Source of the DNA: Thermoflexus hugenholtzii JAD2
Lineage (GTDB): Bacteria > Chloroflexota > Anaerolineae > Thermoflexales > Thermoflexaceae
Reading direction: 5' to 3'
Assembly: GCF_900187885.1 (NCBI RefSeq)
Contig: NZ_FYEK01000027.1
Location: 273,630 to 337,629, forward strand
Length of the DNA stretch: 64,000 nt
The notes under the pieces were generated by a model, which searched no databases, was not told the DNA's origin, and worked only from the letters and a program-made list of their open reading frames with translations. Made by a program: the position numbers and the translations under genes. This document shows positions 43,129-52,804 of this stretch, piece after piece (positions within the stretch are counted from its first letter, which is position 1; each line of letters starts with the position of its first letter).

Positions 43129-44312
43129 TGGGCTGGTTCCCCCTGCCGCCGGATAAGGGGGTGCGGATCCGGCTGTCGCAGCTGCTCGACACGCTGGCGG
43201 CGCATCACCGATTGACCCTGGTGGTGCTGGCTGATCCTGAGGCGGAGGTGGAGCGCTACCAGGGGGATCTGGCGGCCCGTTGTGAGGCCCTCTTCGTGTT
43301 CCGTCGCCCCGAGTTCCGGCCGACCCGATGGCGGGCGATCCGCGGCTTCTTCTCTCCCACCCCCCGCTGGCTGGTGGACGTGGAGCAGCCCGAGGTCCAC
43401 GCCCGGGTGCGTCAGCTCTGTCAGGAGCGGACCTTCGATCTGATCCTGGCCTCCCAGCTGCCTTCGGCCATGTATGTCCGCGCGCTGGAAGGCGTCCCCA
43501 AGATCCTCGATGAGGTGGAGAGCGGGCTCTTCCTGGACCAAGTGCGCATGGCCTCGGATCTGATTCGGCGGGCACGGCGGGCGATGATGTGGTGGAAGTA
43601 TGCGCGCTTCATGAGGGGCCTGCTGGCCGCTTTCGATGCCTGCACGGTGGTTTCCGAGGAGGAGGCGCAGATCCTCCAACGGATCGCCCCATGGGCGCGG
43701 GTGGCCGTGATCCCTAATGGGATCGATCTGGAGCGCTACGCGGGGGTGGAGGAGATCCCGGAGCCGGACACACTGATCTTCACCGGGGCGCCGACTTATT
43801 GGGCGAACCGGGACGCCCTGGTGTTCTTCGCGGAGGCGATGTGGCCGGAGATCCGCCGGCGGCGCCCGGGCGTGCGTTTCTTCATCACCGGCCGGACCCC
43901 GGAGGGGGTAGCCCTTCCCCGACCGCCTGGGTGGGTCTACACCGGCTACGTGGAGGATGTGCGGCCCTGGGTGGCCCGGGCCTGGGCACTGGTCGTGCCG
44001 TTGCGGTTCGGCGGGGGGACGCGGGTGAAGATCCTGGAGGCGATGGCCCTGGGGACGCCCGTGGTTTCCACCCGCAAAGGAGCCGAAGGGCTTGAGTTTC
44101 CGCATCCAGAAGCCCTCATCGTTGCGGACACGCCGAATGGATTCGTCCGGGAGGTCTTGGCCTTGCTGGAGGATCCGGAGCGGCGGGCGCGACAGAGTCG
44201 CCTGGTTCGGGAGGCCGTCCGTGCCTATGACTGGCGGTCCCTCGGGGATCGTTACCTGCAGCTAGTGGAGGACGTGATCGGTGAACGGGCTGGCCTTGTT
44301 GCGCGCCATTGA
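43107..44312 (+). CDS. Glycosyltransferase family 4
   Basis: 401-aa GT-B glycosyltransferase. The N-terminus reads ILWVMGWFPLPPDKGVRIRL, where the PLPPDKG loop is typical of sugar transferases of exopolysaccharide clusters. The C-terminal domain has LIFTGAPTYWANRDALVFF, TGYVEDVRPWVARAWALVVP and RFGGGTRVKILEAMALGTPVV. Acceptor and donor are unknown. The gene overlaps the preceding GT2 by 22 nt and the following O-antigen ligase gene by 32 nt, which supports a single long operon. The last gene of the cluster, at 54349, is a similar enzyme. Confidence 0.92.
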   Translation: MARILWVMGWFPLPPDKGVRIRLSQLLDTLAAHHRLTLVVLADPEAEVERYQGDLAARCEALFVFRRPEFRPTRWRAIRGFFSPTPRWLVDVEQPEVHARVRQLCQERTFDLILASQLPSAMYVRALEGVPKILDEVESGLFLDQVRMASDLIRRARRAMMWWKYARFMRGLLAAFDACTVVSEEEAQILQRIAPWARVAVIPNGIDLERYAGVEEIPEPDTLIFTGAPTYWANRDALVFFAEAMWPEIRRRRPGVRFFITGRTPEGVALPRPPGWVYTGYVEDVRPWVARAWALVVPLRFGGGTRVKILEAMALGTPVVSTRKGAEGLEFPHPEALIVADTPNGFVREVLALLEDPERRARQSRLVREAVRAYDWRSLGDRYLQLVEDVIGERAGLVARH

Positions 44313-45714
44313 GAATCCGCTGCGGCACCTGCGGTCTATCCCCCCTGCGGGGTGGGCGGTGGGGCTGGGGCTGTTGCTCGCCCCGCTGATGGGGGCCTTG
44401 GCCCTTACGGCGCGGGGCCGATGGCTGGCCCTGGGGGGGCTGAGCCTTCTGGCCTTCCCCGCCTTGCTTTTCCTTAGCCACTATTCGGTGGAGTTGATCG
44501 TTTTCGCTTCGCTGTTCATCCCCTTCACCCTCTCCACCGGATCCCAGAGCCCGCTGGTGGCCAGCCTGCTTCTCACGGCTCTGTTCGGGGGGATCTGGCT
44601 GCTCCGCTTAGTCTTCGAACGGGAACGGGAGCGCTGGCCGAAGACCGCTGCCACTGTGCCTGTTCTCGGGTTCATGGTGGTCTCGTTGGTTTCGTTTTTC
44701 TGGGGTGAGATCTGGCGGGATCCCATGATCCCCTCGTGGTTTCTGTTCCGGGCCCGCCTGGGCGGGTTGGGGGTGATGTGGCTCTCCCCCCTGGCGTTCT
44801 GGCTGGCCGCCGCTCATCTGCGTCATCCCCGGCAGGTGGACCGGCTGGTCGGGATGTTCCTGATCGCCGGCGTCCTGGGGGCGGTTCAGATCGTGGCCGG
44901 ACGGCCGCTTTTCCCGTTTCTCAACACCGGCGGCCTGTTCCCGCTCTGGCTGTTCAGTTTCGGGGCGGCCCTCCTTCTGTTCCGCCCGATGCCCTGGGGG
45001 CTCCGCATCGGCCTGGGCCTTCTCCTGGGGATCTGGGGATGGTATGTCCTGGTCCCGGGGATTTCCTGGATCAGCGGATGGCTCCCGCCCATCGCCGCCC
45101 TTCTGGTCGTAGCCTGGCTGCGTTCCCGCAAGCTCTTCGCGCTTCTTGCGGCGCTCCTGCTGATCCTGGGGCTGCTTTACTGGGCGCCGCTCCGCTTCTG
45201 GGTGTTCGATTACAACTACGAGACCAGTGGGACCACCCGGCTTCAGGCGTGGGCGCGCAACTGGCAGGTCACGCGGGAGCACTTGCTGTTCGGGACGGGG
45301 CCGGCCGGATACGCGGCATATTACATGACTTACTTCCCGGATCAAGCGATGGCCACTCATAACAACTATCTCGATGTGCTCTCCCAGACCGGCTTGATCG
45401 GCATGGCCTTCTTCCTTTGGTTCCTCGTCGCCCTGGGGCGGGAGATCTATCGCATCTGGCGCTGGGCCGGGGTCTCCGACGCGCAGGCCCGCGTCCTGGC
45501 GGCGGGGCTGATCGGCGGGTTCACCGGCCTGCTGCTGGCCATGGGTTTAGGGGACTGGTTCCTTCCCTTCCCCTACACTCAGACGATCGCCGGCTATCGC
45601 TACACCGTGTGGGGCTGGATCTTCGCCGGGGCGGCCGTGGCCATGGGCCACTACTACCGGAGCCTCCGGCTGCAACGGTTGCACGCCACCCGCATGCGGA
45701 GCTTTCGATCATGA
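44281..45714 (+). CDS. O-antigen ligase/polymerase family membrane protein (Wzy-like)
   Basis: 477-aa protein with about 12 membrane segments. The large extracytoplasmic loop with RLQAWARNWQVTREHLLFGTGP is typical of Wzy_C/O-antigen ligase proteins, as are MATHNNYLDVLSQTGLIGMAFFL. These act on lipid-linked glycans outside the membrane, either polymerising repeat units or ligating them to an acceptor. With a Wzx-like flippase and a Wzz-kinase in the same operon, polymerisation is the more likely role. The GTG start at 44281 overlaps the previous gene by 32 nt, with GGAGGACG upstream. It overlaps the next gene by 4 nt. Confidence 0.88.
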   Translation: MNGLALLRAIENPLRHLRSIPPAGWAVGLGLLLAPLMGALALTARGRWLALGGLSLLAFPALLFLSHYSVELIVFASLFIPFTLSTGSQSPLVASLLLTALFGGIWLLRLVFERERERWPKTAATVPVLGFMVVSLVSFFWGEIWRDPMIPSWFLFRARLGGLGVMWLSPLAFWLAAAHLRHPRQVDRLVGMFLIAGVLGAVQIVAGRPLFPFLNTGGLFPLWLFSFGAALLLFRPMPWGLRIGLGLLLGIWGWYVLVPGISWISGWLPPIAALLVVAWLRSRKLFALLAALLLILGLLYWAPLRFWVFDYNYETSGTTRLQAWARNWQVTREHLLFGTGPAGYAAYYMTYFPDQAMATHNNYLDVLSQTGLIGMAFFLWFLVALGREIYRIWRWAGVSDAQARVLAAGLIGGFTGLLLAMGLGDWFLPFPYTQTIAGYRYTVWGWIFAGAAVAMGHYYRSLRLQRLHATRMRSFRS

Positions 45715-48110
45715 GGCCGACGGTCTCCGTGATCCTGGCCACCTATAACACGCGGGATCTCCTGGCCCGTTGCCTGGAGGCCCTCCCGGCGGCGCTGGAG
45801 GGCGTGGACTACGAGATATGGGTAGTGGACAACGGCTCCCAGGATGGCACGGCGGAGTGGCTGCGAACCGCGCATCCGGAGGTCCGGCTGATCCGCAACC
45901 CGGACAACCGAGGGTTCGCGGCGGCAAACAACCAAGCCATGGCGCAGGCTCGGGGACGCTATTTCCTGCTGCTGAACACAGACACGATCCCCCTTCCGGG
46001 CTCCCTCACGGCCTTGGTGGATTACCTGGAGGGACACCCCGAGGTCGGGATGGCGGGAGGGAACCTCCTGAACCCGGACGGCAGCCCTCAGGGGTGCGCC
46101 GCGGATTTCCCCACCCTGTGGACGGAGTTGCTCCTGCTGACGGGCCCTCTGGGGCGCTGGCTCCTCGGTTCTTCGTTCCCCTTCCATCCTCCGGCGGAAT
46201 CCCCGATGCCGGTGGACTGGGTTTCCGGGGCGTGCCTCCTGGTCCGCCGGGAGGTCGTGGAGGCTATCGGAGGCCTTGATGAGGGCTATTTCATGTATTC
46301 CGAAGAGGTGGACTGGTGCTGGCGGGCCCGACGGGCGGGATGGGAGGTTGTGGTCGTCCCTCCGGCTCGGGTGATCCATCTGGGCAGCGCTACAGCACGG
46401 CGAATGGACGGCTGGCGTCGGCGCTGGCTGTATGCCAGCAAGGCCCGCTTCCTCCGCCGAGCATATGGACCGATCCCGGCGGCCTGCTATGAGGCCGCAG
46501 TGTGGCTCACTACGCTTCTCAAATGGCTGGGGATGAGGCTGATGGGGCGTCCGGCGCAGGCCAAAGCCTACGGAGCGGTGATCTTCCCCGAAGGAGGGCT
46601 GCGCTGGGCCCGGACCTTCCTCACCCCCACCGGCGGGTTTCTCGCCCTCCTCCTCTTCCTCAGCGCGATCTACACGTTCCCCCGGTGGGCGGACTGGAAC
46701 CAGAACTCCCGTCTGGATCTGGTGCTGGCCCTGGTGGAGCAGGGGACGTTCCGCATCGATGCGTTTGTGGAGAACACGGGGGATTACGCCCTCGTGGACG
46801 GGCACTATTACAGCGACAAGGCGCCGGGCCTGGCCTTCGCGGCCGTTCCCATCTATGCGCTCCTGCACCGAGTGCTGGTCCACCCCCTGGCCGAACCCCT
46901 CGCCCGGTATCTGGAGGGATCCCCGGCTTTCCGGGCCACGCTGAACCCGGCCGGCACCGGGGTTTCGCCCTGGAAGGTCCGTTTCGCCATCGCCCTGGTG
47001 ATCCTGAGCGCGCTGGTGGTGGCGCTGCCCTCGGCGACGATCGCTCTCTGGCTTCATGGGCTGCTGCGCCAGCGGTGGGGGACGCATCCGGCCACATGGA
47101 TCGTCCCCCTGGCTTACGGTCTGGGCACGCCGGCTTTCGCATACGCCAACCTCTTCGTAGCCCACCAGTTCGTCGCCGCGCTGCTGATGGCCGCCTTCGC
47201 CCTGGCCTGGGGGATCCGGAGGGGCCTGCTCGGGGATGGCGGGCGGATCCTCCTGGGCTTCCTGCTGGCCTACGCCGGGATCTCGGAGTATCCGGCCATC
47301 CTCATCGCTGCGGGGATCGCCGTGTATAGCATCGGGGGATGGGGTGGATCTCCTCGCCATCTGGCGCGACAAGCGCTGATGCTTACTTTGGGAGGGCTCC
47401 CGCCGGTCCTCCTTGCTGCCTGGCATAACGCCGTGGTGTTCGGATCCCCCTTCCAGCTCGGCTACGCTTACTCTGCTCTCTGGCAGGATGTCCATCGGCG
47501 GGGGTTTTTCAGCCTGCGCGGGCCTTCCTTGGGGGCGCTGTGGGGGATCACCTTCAGCCCGTATCGCGGACTGTTCTTCCGCTCTCCTTTCCTGCTCTTA
47601 GGCCTCCCCGGGATCTGGCGGATGATCCGGGATCCGGGGTGGCGGGCGGAGGGATGGCTGGCCGCGTGGGCGGTCCTCAGTTTCATCGCCTTTAACGCTT
47701 CCTCGGTGATGTGGGATGGGGGCTACGCGGTGGGGCCTCGTTATCTGCTCCCAATGGTGCCGTTCCTGGCCCTGGGGGTGGGCTGGATCGCGCCGTCCTG
47801 GATGCGGAGCCGCGTCGGTGGCGGGCTGTTCTTGTTCTCCGTGCTCTGGAGCATGGGGATGGTGATGCTGGAGAGCCTGGCCGGCCAGCAATTCCCCCAG
47901 TATCAGCGGTTCCCGCTGGTGGACTACGTCTGGCCCCGCTGGCGGGAGGGAGACTTGGCGCGGAACTGGGGGGTGCTGCTCGGCCTGCGGGGCCTTCCCA
48001 GCCTGATCCCGTTGTTCCTCCTCTGGGGGTTCGGCCTCTGGCGGCTGATCCGTCCCACCGGGCCCGTGCTTCGGAGGATGGCGCCGGGGATCCCGGGAGG
48101 CTCTCGATGA
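45711..48110 (+). CDS. GT2 glycosyltransferase fused to polytopic membrane domain
   Basis: 799-aa fusion. Residues 1 to about 290 are a family 2 glycosyltransferase: VSVILATYNTRDLLARCLEAL, VVDNGSQDGTAEW, NPDNRGFAAANNQAMAQARG, LLNTDTIPLPG and YSEEVDWCWRARRAGW. From about residue 300 onward the protein is hydrophobic with about 11 membrane segments and GT-C-like loops such as YSDKAPGLAFAAVPIYALL. No break separates the halves. The start ATG 45711 overlaps the previous stop; an open frame upstream is inside the Wzy-like gene. A single protein may transfer a sugar inside and act on a lipid-linked sugar outside. Confidence 0.87.
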   Translation: MRPTVSVILATYNTRDLLARCLEALPAALEGVDYEIWVVDNGSQDGTAEWLRTAHPEVRLIRNPDNRGFAAANNQAMAQARGRYFLLLNTDTIPLPGSLTALVDYLEGHPEVGMAGGNLLNPDGSPQGCAADFPTLWTELLLLTGPLGRWLLGSSFPFHPPAESPMPVDWVSGACLLVRREVVEAIGGLDEGYFMYSEEVDWCWRARRAGWEVVVVPPARVIHLGSATARRMDGWRRRWLYASKARFLRRAYGPIPAACYEAAVWLTTLLKWLGMRLMGRPAQAKAYGAVIFPEGGLRWARTFLTPTGGFLALLLFLSAIYTFPRWADWNQNSRLDLVLALVEQGTFRIDAFVENTGDYALVDGHYYSDKAPGLAFAAVPIYALLHRVLVHPLAEPLARYLEGSPAFRATLNPAGTGVSPWKVRFAIALVILSALVVALPSATIALWLHGLLRQRWGTHPATWIVPLAYGLGTPAFAYANLFVAHQFVAALLMAAFALAWGIRRGLLGDGGRILLGFLLAYAGISEYPAILIAAGIAVYSIGGWGGSPRHLARQALMLTLGGLPPVLLAAWHNAVVFGSPFQLGYAYSALWQDVHRRGFFSLRGPSLGALWGITFSPYRGLFFRSPFLLLGLPGIWRMIRDPGWRAEGWLAAWAVLSFIAFNASSVMWDGGYAVGPRYLLPMVPFLALGVGWIAPSWMRSRVGGGLFLFSVLWSMGMVMLESLAGQQFPQYQRFPLVDYVWPRWREGDLARNWGVLLGLRGLPSLIPLFLLWGFGLWRLIRPTGPVLRRMAPGIPGGSR

Positions 48111-49636
48111 GCTTCACAGCGGCGATGGTTCAGAGAGTGTTTCAGCGGTGGCGCGCGGTGGCCCTCCGGGGGATCAGATGGCCAGAGGGGTGGCTGATCC
48201 TCTTGGCGGTGGCCAGCCGGTGGCCGCTGCGGGGCCGCTGGCTGTATCACTGGGACTCGGTCAATTTCGCCCTCGCTTTGGATCACTTTGACGTGGCCCG
48301 GGGGCAACCGCACATCCCCGGCTATCCCCTGTATGTGGGTTTGGGACGGATCAGCCGCTGGATCTTCGGGGACCCCCAGACGGCTCTGGTCGCCCTCAGC
48401 GTCGCGGGCACCGCCATGGCCGCGGTCCTGCTCTACCGGCTGGGGGAGGAGTGGATCGGGCCTGAGGCCGGGAAGTGGGCCGCCCTCTTCTGGCTGAGCA
48501 GCCCGCTGGTCTGGTTCTATGGGGAGATCGCGCTCCCCCACGCCCTGGACGCCGGATTCGTGCTGCTGGTGGTGTGGCTGGCGGGGCGGTGTGCCCGAGG
48601 GGAGCGGTGGCATCTCCCCCTCGCCGTGGCCCTGGCTGCCTCCTCAGGGCTTCGACCGCAGAACCTGCTTTTCCTCGGGCCGATCTTCCTCTGGGGGCTC
48701 CATGGCCAGCGATGGCGGGCGCGGGCGGAGGCGCTGATCGGCCTGGGCGGGTTGACCTTGCTGTGGTTGATCCCTCTGCTGGCCCTCAGCGGAGGGCCCG
48801 GGCGTTACCTGGAGATCACTCAGGCCTATAATGCGCATTTCTTGCCTTCCACCCTGGTCTTCGGGCCTGGAGGTCTTTCTGCGCTTCAGCGGAACCTGGG
48901 CAAGCTGGGGGCTTACACCGCCTATGGAGTCGCCGGCGCCGGGTTGCTCCTGATCGAGGGACTTCATGCCCTCCCTGTCCTTTTCCGAGGCCTTCCCGAT
49001 CGATGGCGGACGGCGATGGGGTGGGGGCTCTGGGTGACGCCCGCCCTGATGTTTTACACGCTCATCCATATGGGGCAACAGGGGCTGGTGCTGGTGTTCC
49101 TCCCCGCGCTGCTCCTTCTGGCTGCGGCCCGCGCCGCGTGGGACAGGCGAAGGGGATGGGGGCTGGGCCTCGCTGGCCTGGCCCTGAACGTCGTCCTGTT
49201 CCTGGCCACCCCTGAGCGCCCCCTGGGCCCGGAGGGGATCCGATTGCTCAACCTCTCCACGCTGCGCCACCACGATGCGACCATGGCAGGCCGGTTCGCC
49301 CTCCTGCGCGCGGAGTTCCCACCGGACCGAACCCGGATCGTGGCCTCCCAGTGGCGGTTCTTCGACTTCTATGCGCCGGAATATCCGGTGCTCCCCTTCG
49401 GGCTGGAGGATCCGGCTGAGCGCCCCCGGGAGGAGCGCGTCTGGGTGCGGTTGGAATCCGAGGGGACAGGGTTCATCGTCCTCTTCGAGCCGGAGCTGAC
49501 GCGCTGGGTCCTTCCGGGATCCCAGCCCTGGCGGTGGTGGACGTATGACGGTGTGAAGCTGCCGGGCTGGGCGTGGGCTCCGGGGGATCGCTGGGTCTAC
49601 GGATCCGGGGGGTTCGGGCTGTTCCGGGGACCATGA
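48107..49636 (+). CDS. GT39/DUF2723-like membrane glycosyltransferase
   Basis: 509-aa polytopic protein with about 10 membrane segments. The first extracytoplasmic loop has HWDSVNFALALDHFDVARGQ and HIPGYPLYVGLGRISRWIFG, similar to the loop of DUF2723 or GT-C proteins that act on polyprenyl-linked sugars. WFYGEIALPHALDAGFVLLV and SGLRPQNLLFLGPIFLWG are also recognisable. A short soluble C-terminal part follows. It overlaps the preceding fusion gene by 4 nt. The donor sugar is unknown, and the family call rests on topology and motifs. Confidence 0.78.
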   Translation: MSFTAAMVQRVFQRWRAVALRGIRWPEGWLILLAVASRWPLRGRWLYHWDSVNFALALDHFDVARGQPHIPGYPLYVGLGRISRWIFGDPQTALVALSVAGTAMAAVLLYRLGEEWIGPEAGKWAALFWLSSPLVWFYGEIALPHALDAGFVLLVVWLAGRCARGERWHLPLAVALAASSGLRPQNLLFLGPIFLWGLHGQRWRARAEALIGLGGLTLLWLIPLLALSGGPGRYLEITQAYNAHFLPSTLVFGPGGLSALQRNLGKLGAYTAYGVAGAGLLLIEGLHALPVLFRGLPDRWRTAMGWGLWVTPALMFYTLIHMGQQGLVLVFLPALLLLAAARAAWDRRRGWGLGLAGLALNVVLFLATPERPLGPEGIRLLNLSTLRHHDATMAGRFALLRAEFPPDRTRIVASQWRFFDFYAPEYPVLPFGLEDPAERPREERVWVRLESEGTGFIVLFEPELTRWVLPGSQPWRWWTYDGVKLPGWAWAPGDRWVYGSGGFGLFRGP

Positions 49637-49667
49637 GGAGATCTCATCGGATCGGATGGAGACGCAA

Positions 49668-51314
49668 ATGATCGATGGAATTCGATGGTTGGGCAGGAAG
49701 CATCGATGGGGGCTGGAGCTGGGGCTGTGGGCGGTTGGGATCGGTCTGGTCTCCAGCCTCCCTTACGTCGTCGGCTACCTCGCCATCGGCCCGGAGCGTC
49801 GCTTTATGGGGTTCGCCTTTAACGTGAGCGATCACGTGCAGTATTTCGCGTGGTGGCGGGCCTTTCAGCAGGGTTTCCTGGCGCCCAACCTGCTGACCCC
49901 CGAGCCCACGCCGGCGACCTATTTCAATCTGCTCTGGTGGCTCCTGGCCCAGGTCTCCCGGATCGCCGGGCTGGGCTACGAGGCCACGTATCAGGTGTTG
50001 CGCGTCCTCTCCATCCTGATAACGGTGGCCGTCCTGGGCCTTCTCTATCGCCGGGTGGCCCCCTCGGTTTCACAGGCCCGGGCGATGCTGGCCATGGCCC
50101 TGCTGGGGAGCGGCTTCGCCTGGTTGCATCCGGTGGTGAAACGTCTGCAGGGATGGCTTCCATTCCCCTCCCTGATGGCCCCTTATGTTCCTTCCATCGC
50201 GGAGCCCAACACCTTCTTTTCGGCCATCGCCTATCCCCATTTCCTGATCGCCCTGGCCTCCATCACAGCCATTCTCTGGCTGGCCTATGAAGGGATAGAG
50301 TGCGGCCGCTGGCGGGCCAGCCTGGGAGCTGGCCTGCTCGCCCTCTCCCTCAGCCTGCATCACACCTATGACCTGCTCACCATTGGGGCGGTCCTCGGGG
50401 GATGGATCCTGTGGCGGATGATGACGCGCCGCTCCGTCCCATGGGCGGAGGGCGCTCACGCGGCGCTGGTGCTGGGGATGGCGGCTCCGGGGGCGCTCTA
50501 CATGGCTTGGCTAACCCGCCAGGATCCCACGTGGCGGGAGGTGCTGGCCCAATTCGTCAACGCCGGGGTGTTCACGCCGCCCCCGCTGCAGCTCCTCCTG
50601 CTCCTGGGCCTTCCCTTCCTTCTGGCCCTCGTCGGCCTGGGGGATCCCCGGCGCTGGCGGGCCTGGACGCCTGTGGAGGCGTGGATGGGGGTGTGGTTCC
50701 TGGCCCATCCCCCCTTGGCGTATCTGCCCCTGAGCTTTCAGATCCATCTGCTGAACGGCTGGCAGGTTCCCATCGCCTACTGGGCCGTGCGCGGCGTGGA
50801 GCGCATCGTCCAGCGGCGGCCCGCACTGACTTTCTCCCGGGGGATGCGATGGGCGTTGATCCTCTCTCTTCCGGCGAACCTCTATCTGCTGGGATGGCGC
50901 ATCCTGGACTTGAGCCGGGGGCAGCCTCCTTACAGCCTGCATCGGGATGAAGTGGCCGCGCTGGATTGGGTGGCCGCGCATGGCTGTGCGGACGGGGTGG
51001 TCATGGCCCCCGAGCCGGTGGGGGCTTTCGTCCCCATGTGGACTGGCTGCCGGGCCTTTCTCGCTCACTGGACCGGGACGCTGCGGTTTTTCGAGCGCCG
51101 GGAGCAGGTTCGCACTTTCTACAGCCCGGCGATGGGAGAGCCCGCGCGCCGGGCGCTGATCGAGCGCTATGGGATCACTCGGGTGATCGTAGGGGCGGAT
51201 GGAGCTTCGCTGGAGGGGATCCCGTGGCTGATCCCCGTGTTCCAGCGCCCGCGTGCCGCAGTCTTTGTGGTTCAGATGGCCCGTGAAGGCGCAAGCCCGG
51301 GAGGAGCGCCATGA
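49668..51314 (+). CDS. Polytopic membrane protein, probable GT-C glycosyltransferase
   Basis: 548-aa protein with about 11 membrane segments. The first extracytoplasmic loop contains MGFAFNVSDHVQYFAWWRAF, where Asp-His may serve like the GT-C acidic motif. The soluble C-terminus has AALDWVAAHGCADGVVMAPE and ends in a small alpha/beta region (RYGITRVIVGADGA). ATG 49668 is preferred because GGAG lies 6 nt upstream; ATG 49656 is possible. It overlaps the next gene by 4 nt. No named family is certain. Its place in the cluster suggests work on a lipid-linked sugar. Confidence 0.75.
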   Translation: MIDGIRWLGRKHRWGLELGLWAVGIGLVSSLPYVVGYLAIGPERRFMGFAFNVSDHVQYFAWWRAFQQGFLAPNLLTPEPTPATYFNLLWWLLAQVSRIAGLGYEATYQVLRVLSILITVAVLGLLYRRVAPSVSQARAMLAMALLGSGFAWLHPVVKRLQGWLPFPSLMAPYVPSIAEPNTFFSAIAYPHFLIALASITAILWLAYEGIECGRWRASLGAGLLALSLSLHHTYDLLTIGAVLGGWILWRMMTRRSVPWAEGAHAALVLGMAAPGALYMAWLTRQDPTWREVLAQFVNAGVFTPPPLQLLLLLGLPFLLALVGLGDPRRWRAWTPVEAWMGVWFLAHPPLAYLPLSFQIHLLNGWQVPIAYWAVRGVERIVQRRPALTFSRGMRWALILSLPANLYLLGWRILDLSRGQPPYSLHRDEVAALDWVAAHGCADGVVMAPEPVGAFVPMWTGCRAFLAHWTGTLRFFERREQVRTFYSPAMGEPARRALIERYGITRVIVGADGASLEGIPWLIPVFQRPRAAVFVVQMAREGASPGGAP

Positions 51315-52804
51315 GCCGGCTCGCGCGTGTGCTCCTGGTGGTCATGGGCGGGATCGGGTTAAGTGCCCTGGCCTTCTATCGGTTAGCGCTCTATCCTCCG
51401 ACCTGGTTCGACGAGGGCTCTCACCTGCATGTGCCCAAAGCGCTGGTCCGCTGGGGGGTATACGCCGATTACAGCAGCGAGGGCTTCCGGTTCTCGGGGC
51501 CGATCCTGGGGGTCGGGCCCACCGTGCTGTTGCCGATCGCAGGCGCCTTCCAAGTGTTTGGGGTGGATCTGTGGCCGGCGCGCTGGGTGATGGCCGGTTA
51601 CCTGCTGCTCACGGCCAGCCTGTTCTTCGCCATGGCGCGCCGCTGGGTTCCGGGATCCGGAGCGGCCTTCGCAACCCTCTGGTTCGTGTTCACGCGGAGC
51701 CTGGACACCGTGGCCTACGGGCGTCAGGTGCTGGGGGAGGTCCCGGCGATGGCCTTCCTGGCCCTGGGGCTGATCGGCTGGGCGCGGATGGCCCGGGATC
51801 GGTGGGGTGGGATCCTCATGGCGGGAGTCGGGTTCGGGCTGGCCCTGATCACCAAGAACCAGTGGGGCATCTTCCTCATTCCCGGCCTGCTGGCGATGGC
51901 GATCTTGGGGAAGGCGTTCTACCGGGAGCGGGCCTGGGCGGGGAACCTGGCGATCGCGGGGGTGGCCCTGGGGTTCTGGGGGGTCTGGCAGGGGATCCTG
52001 TGGGGCCTCCTGAACCCGGATCCGGTGCGGAGCCTGACGGAGCTGCGGGCCATCGCCGGTGGGAGCGTGATGGTGTTCCCCTCGCCGCGCATGGGAGCGA
52101 CCGCCCGCAGCCTGCTCACCGTCTTCGACGGAGCCTTCCTCCCCTTCCTCCTGTATGTGGCGGCGCGGAGCGCCCAGCGGACGCCGGAGGGGTATCGCTG
52201 GGGGATGATCGGGGTCTTGGCCGCCTTCAACATCGGATGGCTGGTGACCGCTTCGAACGGCTGGCTGCGCTACGCTTACCCGGGCCTGGCGCTCCTGAGC
52301 CTGGGAGCTGGTGGGATGCTGGAGGACCTCCGGAGGCAGGCAAAGAAGTCGTGGGGCCTTTCCGCGGCCCTGACCGCCTGGCTGGCGGTTCTGCTGCTCG
52401 GCTCCGCCGGGGTGGTGGCGGCGCGGATCGCCCGAGGCGGTGACGGCTCGGCCTTCGCGATGGCGCGCTATCTACGCGCCCATATCCCGGAGGCGGCGCG
52501 GATCGAGACGTGGGAGCCGGAGATGATGGTCCTCACGGATCATCGCTACCATCAGCCCCCTCAGCCCCTGCTGGATGTCGCCTCCCGCTTTATCTGGTTC
52601 GGTGGCCCGCCGCCCTCGGCCGTCTATCGCTGGGAGGCCAGCGATCCGGACTACGTGCTGGTGGGGGCGTTCGGGCGATGGGTGCAGCTGTATCGGGAGG
52701 TGGAGGAAAGCTGTCCGCCGATCGCCTCCTTCGGCCCTTATCGCCTGTATGCGCCCCGGGAGTGCACGATGCTTCGATCCGGAGATAGGAGCGTGCAGCC
52801 ATGA
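51311..52804 (+). CDS. GT39-type membrane glycosyltransferase
   Basis: 497-aa polytopic protein. Near the N-terminus the loop PPTWFDEGSHLHVPKALVRWG carries the Asp-Glu pair typical of GT39/ArnT-like GT-C enzymes. It has about 10 membrane segments and a soluble C-terminal part (RIETWEPEMMVLTDHRYHQP) that lies outside. Likely adds a sugar from a polyprenyl-phosphate donor to the extracytoplasmic polymer or to protein. Its start overlaps the previous stop, and its stop overlaps the start of the Asp-box protein, so it belongs to the same operon. Confidence 0.85.
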   Translation: MSRLARVLLVVMGGIGLSALAFYRLALYPPTWFDEGSHLHVPKALVRWGVYADYSSEGFRFSGPILGVGPTVLLPIAGAFQVFGVDLWPARWVMAGYLLLTASLFFAMARRWVPGSGAAFATLWFVFTRSLDTVAYGRQVLGEVPAMAFLALGLIGWARMARDRWGGILMAGVGFGLALITKNQWGIFLIPGLLAMAILGKAFYRERAWAGNLAIAGVALGFWGVWQGILWGLLNPDPVRSLTELRAIAGGSVMVFPSPRMGATARSLLTVFDGAFLPFLLYVAARSAQRTPEGYRWGMIGVLAAFNIGWLVTASNGWLRYAYPGLALLSLGAGGMLEDLRRQAKKSWGLSAALTAWLAVLLLGSAGVVAARIARGGDGSAFAMARYLRAHIPEAARIETWEPEMMVLTDHRYHQPPQPLLDVASRFIWFGGPPPSAVYRWEASDPDYVLVGAFGRWVQLYREVEESCPPIASFGPYRLYAPRECTMLRSGDRSVQP

